The notes under the pieces are model-generated. The model made no database searches. It saw only the letters and a program-made list of their open reading frames with translations, and had not been told where the DNA came from. Source: RBG-16-64-43 sp964353865 (GTDB lineage Bacteria; Chloroflexota; Anaerolineae; Anaerolineales; RBG-16-64-43). Taken from it: DNA of 64,000 bases. The number at the start of each line of letters is the position of its first letter. Position 1 is the stretch's first letter. Position numbers and translations under genes: made by a program. This document shows positions 1 through 6,925 of the stretch, piece by piece. The stretch lies in assembly GCA_964353865.1 (NCBI GenBank), contig CAYGXJ010000004.1:26063-90062 (forward strand), given 5' to 3'.

Positions 1-1
1 G

Positions 2-994
2 CTTCTCTTCTCGGTCGAGCAGGGCGATTGGCTGCGCGCGCTGATCCTCGTTTCTCTTGGCAGCCTGGGTTTCGCGGCCGCCGCCATCTTCTACGATTCG
101 CTTCTGCCGCACGTGGCCAAACCGGAAGACATGGACTTCGTCTCCTCCAAGGGCTACGCGCTCGGCTACCTGGGAGGCGGATTGCTGCTGGCGGTGAACA
201 TCCTGATGATTCAGCTGCTGCCCGGCACGCTGGGCGCGCGGCTGTCGTTCCTCAGCGTGGCCGTCTGGTGGGCGGTGTTCACGATTCCGCTGCTGCGTCT
301 GGTTCCGGAGCCCACCGCCAATACCCGGGGCATCGGCCAGGGAGTCAACCCGCTGGCCGCCGGATTCCGCCGGCTGGGGCAAACCTTCGGCGAGATGCGC
401 CGCTACCGCCAGCTGTTCATCTTCCTTATGGCCTTCTGGCTCTACAACGACGGCATTGGAACAATCATCAAGATGGCCACGGTCTACGGCGCCGAGATCG
501 GCATCGGCGACACAGCGCTCATCGGTGCGCTGCTGATGACCCAGTTCGTGGGCATTCCCTTCTCGCTGCTTTTCGGCAAGATGAGCAAACGGCTCGGCAC
601 CAAGCGCTCGATCATGCTCGGTCTAGGGTGGTACACCCTCATCGCCATCGCCGGGTACTTCATCAGCCAGGCCTGGCACTTCTGGGTGCTGGCCTTCGCG
701 GTCGGAATGGTGCAGGGGGGGACCCAGGCGCTCTCTCGCAGCCTCTTTGGAGTCATGGCCCCCAGGGCGCGCAGCGCGGAGTTCTTCGGCTTCTATGATG
801 TCTCGAGCAAGCTCGCCGGCATCGCCGGCCCGTTTCTGTTCGCCCTCGTGGGCCAACTCATGGGCTCGAGCCGCCTGAGCATCGTCTCGCTGATCCTCTT
901 CTTCATCGGCGGAATGCTGATCCTCTCGCGGGTGCGCGAGGCCGAAGGGATCCGGGTGGCCGACGAAGAGAACCGGCGGACGGCCGCCGCCTAG
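2..994 (+). CDS. MFS transporter, UMF1/Atg22-like family (5' truncated)
   Basis: The reading frame is open from the window edge, so the N-terminus is missing and 330 residues remain. Visible are alternating hydrophobic helices typical of the C-terminal two thirds of a 12-helix MFS permease. A family-like stretch (FYDSLLPHVA, then SSKGYALGYLGGG) matches the UMF1 branch of the superfamily, to which fungal vacuolar Atg22 amino-acid exporters also belong. It would be an integral membrane carrier; the substrate cannot be told from sequence. The tail after the last helix is short and charged and ends at a TAG. A long inverted repeat and a tRNA gene follow. Confidence 0.8.
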   Translation, partial: LLFSVEQGDWLRALILVSLGSLGFAAAAIFYDSLLPHVAKPEDMDFVSSKGYALGYLGGGLLLAVNILMIQLLPGTLGARLSFLSVAVWWAVFTIPLLRLVPEPTANTRGIGQGVNPLAAGFRRLGQTFGEMRRYRQLFIFLMAFWLYNDGIGTIIKMATVYGAEIGIGDTALIGALLMTQFVGIPFSLLFGKMSKRLGTKRSIMLGLGWYTLIAIAGYFISQAWHFWVLAFAVGMVQGGTQALSRSLFGVMAPRARSAEFFGFYDVSSKLAGIAGPFLFALVGQLMGSSRLSIVSLILFFIGGMLILSRVREAEGIRVADEENRRTAAA

Positions 995-1033
995 CCGCGC
1001 AAGCGGCGCATCTCGCCGGCCTCACCCAGTTCA

Positions 1034-1071
1034 CAATCGTCCAGCGGTGCTAAATGCCCGCTGGACGATTG
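1034..1071. repeat. 14-bp perfect inverted repeat between transporter and tRNA
   Basis: Two perfect 14-base arms (CAATCGTCCAGCGG and its complement) are separated by 10 nt. In RNA this would be a very stable hairpin about 40 nt after the transporter stop. There is no T-tract on either side, so it is not a textbook intrinsic terminator; it could be a 3'-end stabilising stem, a Rho-independent terminator of weak type, or an operator. Confidence 0.6.
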
Positions 1072-1137
1072 CCGCTCACACCTGCCCGGCCAGCCGAGTG
1101 GGTTTCGCCGCTCGGTCGGAGGCAGTGCCGCGGGTGG

Positions 1138-1143
1138 TATAAT
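1138..1143 (+). promoter_or_regulatory. -10 box of the tRNA-Thr promoter
   Basis: A perfect TATAAT lies 9 nt before the first base of the tRNA, the expected distance for a transcript starting at or just before the mature 5' end. No convincing -35 hexamer is seen in the GC-rich upstream DNA. Confidence 0.6.
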
Positions 1144-1152
1144 CCGCGGCGT

Positions 1153-1225
1153 GCCACGGTAGCTCAATCGGTAGAGCAATCGCTTCGTAAGCGATCGGTT
1201 AAGGGTTCGATTCCCTTCCGTGGCT
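1153..1225 (+). tRNA. tRNA-Thr (anticodon CGU)
   Basis: The full cloverleaf can be folded: acceptor GCCACGG/CCGTGGC with discriminator T, D-stem GCTC/GAGC, anticodon stem ATCGC/GCGAT with loop TTCGTAA (anticodon CGT at 1186-1188, reading ACG Thr codons), a five-base variable loop, and T-arm AAGGG/CCCTT with loop TTCGATT. CCA is not encoded. It is a lone tRNA gene with its own -10 box and terminator. Confidence 0.95.
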
Positions 1226-1228
1226 CTC

Positions 1229-1248
1229 GCCCGCAAGGGCTTTTTTTT
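1229..1248 (+). terminator. intrinsic terminator after tRNA-Thr
   Basis: A GCCC-GCAA-GGGC tetraloop hairpin is followed directly by eight T residues, three bases after the tRNA 3' end. This is the clearest intrinsic terminator in the window. Confidence 0.85.
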
Positions 1249-1310
1249 GTTCCGATGCCGGCCCGCGTGACGCGCCTCGCGGGCACATCGTGGGCGCGCT
1301 TCAAGCTGGG

Positions 1311-1316
1311 TATAAT
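1311..1316 (+). promoter_or_regulatory. -10 box of udk, leaderless spacing
   Basis: A perfect TATAAT ends 6 nt before the udk ATG (spacer caccgc). Transcription starting 6-7 nt after the -10 would begin at the A of the start codon, giving a leaderless mRNA. No Shine-Dalgarno fits between box and ATG. The -35 region is poorly conserved. Confidence 0.6.
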
Positions 1317-1322
1317 CACCGC

Positions 1323-1961
1323 ATGAAGAACTCGTCGTGTCTGACCATCGGCATCGCCGGCGGCACTGGGTCGGGCAAGACCACCGTGGCGCAGACGATC
1401 CTGGGTGACGTGCCAGAAGGCAGTGTGGCCTACATTGCCCATGACGCGTACTACAAGGACCTGGCCGACCTGCCTCCCACCCAGCGTGAGAGCCTCAACT
1501 TCGATCATCCGGACTCACTCGACACGCCGCTGCTCGTCACCCACCTGCGCGAATTGCAGGCGGGGCGATCAATCGACATGCCGGTCTACGATTTCACGAC
1601 GCATGCGCGACGGGTGGAAAAGCGCCTGGTTGGCCCGCGGCGCATTCTGCTCGTGGAGGGCATCCTCATCTTCGCCGACCCGGACTTGCGAAGCTTGTTC
1701 GATATCAAGATCTTCGTCGACACCGATCCCGACTTGCGCTTCATTCGCCGCCTGCAACGGGATATTGCCGAACGCGGGCGGACAATCGAGTCGGTCATTC
1801 GTCAGTACCTGACGACGGTTCGGCCGATGCACCTCGAATTCGTTGAACCCTCCAAGCGCTACGCCGACCTGATCATTCCCGAGGGGGGGTTCAACCGCGT
1901 GGCGCTGGATATGGTCGTGGCTCGGGTTCAAGAGAGCATCCTGCGGGTGACTCGCGGCTGA
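1323..1961 (+). CDS. udk: uridine kinase
   Basis: Phosphorylates uridine and cytidine to UMP/CMP in pyrimidine salvage in the cytoplasm. The 212-residue product has a P-loop near the N-terminus (GIAGGTGSGKTT), then the family hallmarks HDAYYKDL, the DHPDSLD region and the YDFTTHAR substrate loop, followed by LVEGILIF and the RRLQRDIAERGR lid arginines. Length is normal for bacterial Udk. An in-frame GTG exists at 1290, but the ATG at 1323 fits the family N-terminus and lies 6 nt after a TATAAT, so the message is probably leaderless. A kinase-decarboxylase pair of the mevalonate route follows. Confidence 0.93.
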   Translation: MKNSSCLTIGIAGGTGSGKTTVAQTILGDVPEGSVAYIAHDAYYKDLADLPPTQRESLNFDHPDSLDTPLLVTHLRELQAGRSIDMPVYDFTTHARRVEKRLVGPRRILLVEGILIFADPDLRSLFDIKIFVDTDPDLRFIRRLQRDIAERGRTIESVIRQYLTTVRPMHLEFVEPSKRYADLIIPEGGFNRVALDMVVARVQESILRVTRG

Positions 1962-2015
1962 CGCGCACGCCCGGCGCGCCCCGCCTGTCGCCTCGCCCCT
2001 CCCAGGCTGGATCGC

Positions 2016-2810
2016 ATGCTCGTCTTCCTGAAACTTGGCGGCTCGCTGATTACCGAAAAATCCCGCCCACGCACGGCGCGCCGGGATGTTATCCAGCGTC
2101 TGGCGGCTGAGGTCGCGCAGGCGCGTCGAGAGCGGCCGGACCTGGCGCTGGTGCTCGGCCACGGTTCGGGGTCGTTTGGCCACGTCGAAGCCCAGCGCTA
2201 CGGGACGGCCCGCGGGGTGAGCACTCCCGCCGAGTGGCGCGGCCTGGCCGAAGTATGGCGCGTGGCAGATCTGCTCAACCGCATTGTCATGGATGTGCTC
2301 GCCGAAGCCGGGCTCCCGGTCATGCGCTTCTCGCCCTCCTCGGGAGGCATTGGCCAATCCGGGCGGGTGGTGGCCCTGCCGAGCGAGCCCCTGCGCATGG
2401 CGCTGGAGGGCGGCCTCCTGCCCGTGGTTTGTGGCGACGTCATGCTTGACCAGGAGCGAGGCGGGATGATCGCCTCGACCGAGGCCACCTTCGGCTATCT
2501 TGCGGCCCGCTTGCGGCCTCAGAAGATTCTCCTGGCGGGTCTCGAACGAGGGGTGTATTCCGACTTCCCGCGCGGCCAAACCGTCATCCCAGTTCTGACA
2601 CGTCGCGAGTGGGGAACCTTGGGCGGGATGGTGGGAGGATCGATGAATGCCGACGTGACGGGCGGCATGGCCTCCAAGGTCCAGGGCATGCTCGACCTGA
2701 TGGGCAACATGCCCGGGCTGCGCGCCTTCATCTATTCCGGCGAAAGCGACGGCGCCACCCGTCGGGTGCTGCTCGGCGAAGAGGTCGAGGGAACGTGGAT
2801 TCAGGACTGA
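2016..2810 (+). CDS. isopentenyl phosphate kinase (amino-acid-kinase fold)
   Basis: Predicted to phosphorylate isopentenyl phosphate to isopentenyl diphosphate, the last step of the alternative mevalonate pathway. The 264-residue protein has the amino-acid-kinase start KLGGSLITEK with Lys6, the glycine-rich GHGSGSFGH segment with His56 (the histidine that positions the substrate phosphate in characterised IPKs), and a C-terminal GGSMNADVTGGMASK nucleotide segment. These features separate it from glutamate 5-kinase and UMP kinase. It overlaps the next gene by 16 nt, and that gene encodes a mevalonate-phosphate decarboxylase, which strongly supports the assignment. Starts at an ATG; upstream DNA shows no strong ribosome site. 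Confidence 0.9.
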   Translation: MLVFLKLGGSLITEKSRPRTARRDVIQRLAAEVAQARRERPDLALVLGHGSGSFGHVEAQRYGTARGVSTPAEWRGLAEVWRVADLLNRIVMDVLAEAGLPVMRFSPSSGGIGQSGRVVALPSEPLRMALEGGLLPVVCGDVMLDQERGGMIASTEATFGYLAARLRPQKILLAGLERGVYSDFPRGQTVIPVLTRREWGTLGGMVGGSMNADVTGGMASKVQGMLDLMGNMPGLRAFIYSGESDGATRRVLLGEEVEGTWIQD

Positions 2811-3775
2811 GCGCGACGGCCCGCGCGCACCCGAACATCGCGCTCATCAAATACTGGGGCAACCGCGACCAGGCCTTACGGCTTCCCGCTAACGCATCGA
2901 TTTCCTTCAACCTCTCCGGGCTCGAGACGACAACCCGCGTCGCCTTTGAACCGAGTTTGGCGGCCGACAGCATCGAGATTGACGGCCTGGCCGCCCAGGG
3001 GCCGGCCGCCGAGCGCGTGGTGCGTCATCTCGACCACATCCGCGCGTTGAGCGGGCAGCGTGCTTGGGCGCGGGTTCTCAGCCGCAGCAATTTCCCCGCC
3101 GGTACCGGCATCGCCTCGTCTGCCTCGGCCTTTGCCGCGCTCACCGTGGCGGCCTGCGCCGCGTCGGGCCTATCCCTTCCCGAGGATCACCTCTCACGCA
3201 TCGCCCGCCTGGGCTCGGGGTCCGCGGCGCGTTCGATCCCCGACGGGTTCGTCGCCCTCGAAACGGGCGCGCGCGATGAGCAGGCCTTCGCCCATTCCCT
3301 GGCCGCCCACACCCACTGGGATCTGATCGATTGCATCGCGCTGGTCAGCCGCGAGCCGAAGTTGGTGGGCTCGAGCGAAGGTCACCGCTTGGCCGCGACC
3401 AGCCCGCTTCAGTTGGCCCGCGTGGAAGATGCGCCGCGGCGGTTTGAGTCGTGCCGGCAGGCCATCCAGGAGAAGGACTTGCTCCAACTGGCGGAGGTCG
3501 TCGAGCAGGATTGTCTGATGATGCACGCCGTGATGATGACCTCACGCCCGTCTCTCCTCTACTGGCTTCCCGCCACTGTGCGCATTCTGCATCAGGTTCG
3601 CGAGTGGCGCGCGCACGGGTTGGCGGCAGCCTTCACCGTCGACGCGGGCCCGAACGTGCATTGTCTGTGCGAAGCCGCCTCGCTCGAGCAGGTCGTCTCC
3701 CGTCTCTCTCACCTACCGGAAGTCACCCAGGTCATTGTCTGTCACCCCGCACCTGGCGCAGAGCGGATTCCCTGA
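2795..3775 (+). CDS. mevalonate (di)phosphate decarboxylase, probably monophosphate-specific
   Basis: GHMP-fold decarboxylase of 326 residues. Visible are the N-terminal NIALIKYWG loop, the ATP loop PAGTGIASSASAF, the GSGSAARS segment (Ser and Arg that bind the phosphates) and catalytic Asp283 in TVDAGPN. In classical diphosphomevalonate decarboxylases the first loop reads KYWGKRD; here the lysine is Asn23 (KYWGNRD), which may go with a monophosphate substrate. Because it is translationally overlapped with isopentenyl phosphate kinase, I infer decarboxylation of mevalonate 5-phosphate to isopentenyl phosphate, as shown for Roseiflexus. GTG start at 2795 with GAGG upstream; longer in-frame extension to 2609 lies inside the kinase gene and is rejected. 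Confidence 0.85.
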   Translation: MDSGLSATARAHPNIALIKYWGNRDQALRLPANASISFNLSGLETTTRVAFEPSLAADSIEIDGLAAQGPAAERVVRHLDHIRALSGQRAWARVLSRSNFPAGTGIASSASAFAALTVAACAASGLSLPEDHLSRIARLGSGSAARSIPDGFVALETGARDEQAFAHSLAAHTHWDLIDCIALVSREPKLVGSSEGHRLAATSPLQLARVEDAPRRFESCRQAIQEKDLLQLAEVVEQDCLMMHAVMMTSRPSLLYWLPATVRILHQVREWRAHGLAAAFTVDAGPNVHCLCEAASLEQVVSRLSHLPEVTQVIVCHPAPGAERIP

Positions 3776-3871
3776 TCCGTTCTCGCACTGCCACGCTGCC
3801 GGATGAGAGGAGGGTGAGCGATCCGCGGCGGGCATCCCGTGCAGATCCCAAGAATCCCGAATCTCGAATGA

Positions 3872-3900
3872 TATAATCGCGAAATCGATCCCGGATTTCG
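3872..3900 (+). promoter_or_regulatory. extended -10 promoter with adjoining inverted repeat, upstream of rseP
   Basis: TGA-TATAAT (extended -10, hexamer at 3872-3877) lies 41 nt before the protease start. Immediately after it, 3880-3900 is an inverted repeat CGAAATC-N7-GATTTCG that would span the transcription start, a position suited to an operator. Confidence 0.6.
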
Positions 3901-3918
3901 CATGAGGTCAACTCACCT

Positions 3919-4974
3919 ATGCTCTCTCTGGTACCCGGCTGGCTGTTGACGATCTTGTTGCTGGGCGCGCTAATCCTGCTCCACGAACTGGGGCACTTCA
4001 CCGTGGCCCGGCTGACCGGCGTAAAGATCGAAGAATTCGGCTTCGGCTACCCGCCGCGGCTGTTTACGCTCTTCGAACGCGGCGGAACCAAATTCACTCT
4101 CAATGCGATTCCCTTCGGAGGCTTCGTCCGCCCGGCGGGGGAGGATGATCCCAGCATCCCTGGCGGCCTGGCCAGCGCGAGCAAACGCGTTCGCGCCGCG
4201 ATCTTGCTGGCCGGGGTTGGCGCCAACTTGCTGACTGCGCTGGTCGTGTTCACGATCGGATTCAAGATCGGCTGGCCGGACCGGGTGGTGATTCTCTCCG
4301 TCGTGCCGCAGGCGCCGGCTGCGGTGGCCGGCCTCGAGACGGGCGATATGGTGCTCACGGTGAATGGACGCCAGGTGCACCAGAGCGCGGATTTGGCCGA
4401 GGCCACCTACCAGCACCTCGGTCAACCGCTGATGCTCGTGATCGAGCGCGGCCAGGAACAGTTGTCGTTCGAGGTGACCCCGCGCAGCGCCTGGCCGGAA
4501 GGCCAGGGCCCGATGGGTATTGAGATGCAGGCCCAGGTGGTGGGCACGTACACCTGGTTCCAGTCGGCCGGACGATCCCTACAGACCATCGGCGAGCAAG
4601 CCTGGTTGCTGCTCACGCTCCCGGCCCGGCTCATTCAGGGTTCGATCAGCGCCAGTGAGGTGCGACCGATCGGTATTGTCGGCCTGTACGACCTGACCTC
4701 GCGCACGATTGAGACGGCGCAACAGACAAGCCAGTGGGTCATTCTTGTGCAATGGATGGGGTTGATCAGCACCGCACTGGCGCTGGGCAATCTGCTCCCC
4801 ATCCCGGCTCTGGATGGCGGACGTCTTATGTTTGTCTTGCTCGAGGCGGTGCGCGGACGGCGCATCTCGCCGGATCGGGAACGTGCGGTGCATGCGCTGG
4901 GTTTTGTCATGCTGCTGGGGCTGATGATCTACATCAGCTACCTGGACCTGGTTCGCCCGGTCATCCCCCGTTGA
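3919..4974 (+). CDS. rseP: RseP-type site-2 membrane zinc protease (M50)
   Basis: Intramembrane metalloprotease of 351 residues that cleaves single-span membrane substrates after a first cut, usually anti-sigma factors or signal-peptide remnants. The zinc motif HELGH sits in the first helix (about residues 22-26), a PDZ domain occupies roughly residues 115-200 with GLETGDMVLTVNGR, and the third zinc ligand lies in the LDGGR segment of the C-terminal membrane region. About four membrane spans are seen. Length is somewhat shorter than the 430-450 residues of double-PDZ enzymes, so this is a single-PDZ form. No anti-sigma gene is adjacent. A HEAT-repeat gene follows 8 nt downstream. Confidence 0.9.
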   Translation: MLSLVPGWLLTILLLGALILLHELGHFTVARLTGVKIEEFGFGYPPRLFTLFERGGTKFTLNAIPFGGFVRPAGEDDPSIPGGLASASKRVRAAILLAGVGANLLTALVVFTIGFKIGWPDRVVILSVVPQAPAAVAGLETGDMVLTVNGRQVHQSADLAEATYQHLGQPLMLVIERGQEQLSFEVTPRSAWPEGQGPMGIEMQAQVVGTYTWFQSAGRSLQTIGEQAWLLLTLPARLIQGSISASEVRPIGIVGLYDLTSRTIETAQQTSQWVILVQWMGLISTALALGNLLPIPALDGGRLMFVLLEAVRGRRISPDRERAVHALGFVMLLGLMIYISYLDLVRPVIPR

Positions 4975-4982
4975 GGCTCGTT

Positions 4983-5948
4983 GTGGCTAACCCCGAACGA
5001 TTCGCAGCCGGCATGGGGGAACTTGGCGCAGACGACCACCGCGTTCCAGTGACCCATCTGCATTGGTTCTCCGATCTGGACACTGACCAGGCGCGCCGCT
5101 TCCGCGAGACCTTCGGCGGCTTGCCGCTCGACGCGCGGCGGCGCCTGCTGGAGCAGATGGTGGAGGCCGCCGAAGACAACGTCGAATTGGATTTTGTTGC
5201 CGTCGGGTGGACAGCGCTCGACGATGGGGACAGCGAGGTGCGCCGTCTCGGAATCGAATCGCTGTGGGAGTGCAAGGAGGCCCAACTGGGGGAGCGCTTC
5301 TTGGGCATGCTGACCGGCGACCCGGCCGAGGAGGTGCGCGCCCAGGCGGCCAGCGCGCTGGGGCTCTTCGTCATGTTGCACGATTTCGAAGAGCTGCGAC
5401 CTGGGCTTGGGCGGCGGATTGAGGCGCGGCTGATGGCCGTCGTCCAGAGCGCAGCCCCCTTGGAGATTCGACGGCGAGCCGTCGAGTCGATGGGATACTC
5501 GTCGCGGACCGAAGTGACGGACCTACTACGTGCGGCGATAGCCGAGCCACAACCGGAGATGAAAGGCAGTGCCTTGTTGGCCATGGGGCGCACCGCCGAC
5601 AGCCGACTGTGGGGATCGACGGTTCTCGGCGAGCTGCGCAACCTGTCTCCCGCCATCCGCTTTCAAGCCGTAGGGGCTGCGGGATCTCTTGGGCTGAAGA
5701 GTGCGGTCCCCGAATTGACCGAGCTGCTCAATGACAGCGATCGCGAGATACGCGAGCAGGCTATCTGGGCGTTGGGCGAGATCGGGGGCGAGCGGGCGCG
5801 CCGCGCCCTTGAGCGTCTGCAGCATTCGGCCAGCGCGGGCGAGCGCCAACTCATCGAGGACGCGCTTGACAACCTTGAGTTTCAGAGTGGCCTGGACGAG
5901 TTTCGTTTGCTCGACGTGGATGGAGCAGGCAAGGGCCCGCTCAATTGA
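4983..5948 (+). CDS. HEAT-repeat protein
   Basis: A 321-residue protein made mostly of short paired helices with the HEAT/PBS-lyase pattern, for example EVRAQAASALGLF, EIRRRAVESMGY, AIRFQAVGAAGSLGL and EIREQAIWALGEIGG. Such repeats form a curved scaffold for protein binding; no catalytic motif is seen. I chose the GTG at 4983 because GAGG lies 6 nt upstream and overlaps the rseP stop; an ATG at 5013 is the alternative. The close spacing suggests co-transcription with the protease. It may be an adaptor, but the partner is unknown. The C-terminus is charged and not part of a repeat. Confidence 0.75.
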   Translation: MANPERFAAGMGELGADDHRVPVTHLHWFSDLDTDQARRFRETFGGLPLDARRRLLEQMVEAAEDNVELDFVAVGWTALDDGDSEVRRLGIESLWECKEAQLGERFLGMLTGDPAEEVRAQAASALGLFVMLHDFEELRPGLGRRIEARLMAVVQSAAPLEIRRRAVESMGYSSRTEVTDLLRAAIAEPQPEMKGSALLAMGRTADSRLWGSTVLGELRNLSPAIRFQAVGAAGSLGLKSAVPELTELLNDSDREIREQAIWALGEIGGERARRALERLQHSASAGERQLIEDALDNLEFQSGLDEFRLLDVDGAGKGPLN

Positions 5949-6044
5949 GACGGGCGGCGCCCCGCAGCCATGCGGGGAGTGTGCTTCCGCAACCGAAGCA
6001 CTGCGCGCCTCTTAGAGGCTGCATTTCACACGAGGTGGGTCGGC

Positions 6045-6587
6045 ATGCCCGCCGATCGCGCGACGCTGGTCTTCGATCTCGAAACCAAGTCTCTGGCCGA
6101 AGAGGTAGGCGGCTGGGACCAAATCCACCGTCTTGGACTGTCGGCGGCCGTGGTGCTCGACACGGCCAGCGGCCTATACACCCGCTACACCGAGGCGGAT
6201 GCCGGCCGGCTGATTGACCACCTGCGTTCCGCCGGCCTGGTCATCGGCTACAACATCCTGCGCTTCGACTATCGCGTGCTCGAGCCTTACGGGGGTGAGG
6301 GCCTTGCCGCACTCCCCACCATTGATCTGCTCGACCATCTGCACCGGGCGCTTGGGTTTCGCCTGCCCTTGGACTCGGTGGCCGAGGCTACATTGGGGGA
6401 GACCAAGTCCGGCGAGGGGACCTTGGCCGTGCAATGGTATCGTGCCGGGGAAATCGAGAAGGTACTCGACTACTGCCAGAAGGACGTTGAGTTGACGTGG
6501 CGGGTGTACGAACATGGCCGCACGCAGCATCAGGTGTCTTATCGCGACCGCAGCTACCGCAAACGATCCGTCAGTGTGGCCTGGTGA
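6045..6587 (+). CDS. DEDDy-type 3'-5' exonuclease (RNase H-like fold)
   Basis: A 180-residue protein with the four acidic residues of the DEDDy exonuclease class: LVFDLET near residue 10 (Asp and Glu), GYNILRFDYRVL around residue 70 (third acid), and YCQKDVE near residue 150, which gives the YxxxD pattern. It resembles stand-alone predicted exonucleases and the nuclease domains attached to some helicases. Substrate (RNA or DNA) cannot be decided. Start at the ATG preceded by GAGGTGGG; an upstream in-frame ATG at 5970 would add an unrelated cysteine-containing tail and is less likely. The acylphosphatase gene follows closely. Confidence 0.75.
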   Translation: MPADRATLVFDLETKSLAEEVGGWDQIHRLGLSAAVVLDTASGLYTRYTEADAGRLIDHLRSAGLVIGYNILRFDYRVLEPYGGEGLAALPTIDLLDHLHRALGFRLPLDSVAEATLGETKSGEGTLAVQWYRAGEIEKVLDYCQKDVELTWRVYEHGRTQHQVSYRDRSYRKRSVSVAW

Positions 6588-6622
6588 CCGAAGATCAGAG
6601 CGGAGAGGTGGCGCCGGCGAGG

Positions 6623-6916
6623 ATGAGCATGGAGCACTCTCACGAACGGCTGCACGCCATCGTGCAAGGCGGCGTCCAGGGAGTTGGCTACCGGGTTTTC
6701 GTTGTGCGGACGGCGGGGCCTCTCGGGCTGCGCGGCTGGGTACGCAATCGTTTCGATGGCAGCGTGGAGGTGATGGCCGAGGGCGAACGTGCTTCGCTCG
6801 AAGCCCTGGTCCGCGATCTCAAGCGCGGGCCGCGCGCGGCCTCGGTGGGGCAGGTGGCTGTGGAATGGCAGCCCGCGAGGATGGAGTTCGCTGACTTCCG
6901 AATTCGCTACGTATGA
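6623..6916 (+). CDS. acyP: acylphosphatase
   Basis: Hydrolyses acyl phosphates such as carbamoyl phosphate in the cytosol. The small alpha/beta protein of 97 residues carries the catalytic arginine in VQGVGYRVFV and the catalytic asparagine in GWVRNRFDG, then the usual VEVMAEG strand. Both active-site residues are present and the length is standard. Starts at 6623 or 6629 both fit the family; a GTG at 6584 overlapping the previous stop in GTGA fashion is a third option and would add 13 residues. Functional context is unclear because its neighbours are a nuclease and, on the other strand, a peptidase. Confidence 0.9.
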   Translation: MSMEHSHERLHAIVQGGVQGVGYRVFVVRTAGPLGLRGWVRNRFDGSVEVMAEGERASLEALVRDLKRGPRAASVGQVAVEWQPARMEFADFRIRYV

Positions 6917-6925
6917 TCGAGCGGG

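Noticed and set aside
1569..2579. 336-residue minus-strand frame over udk and IPK
   Set aside because: Antisense to two well-supported genes.
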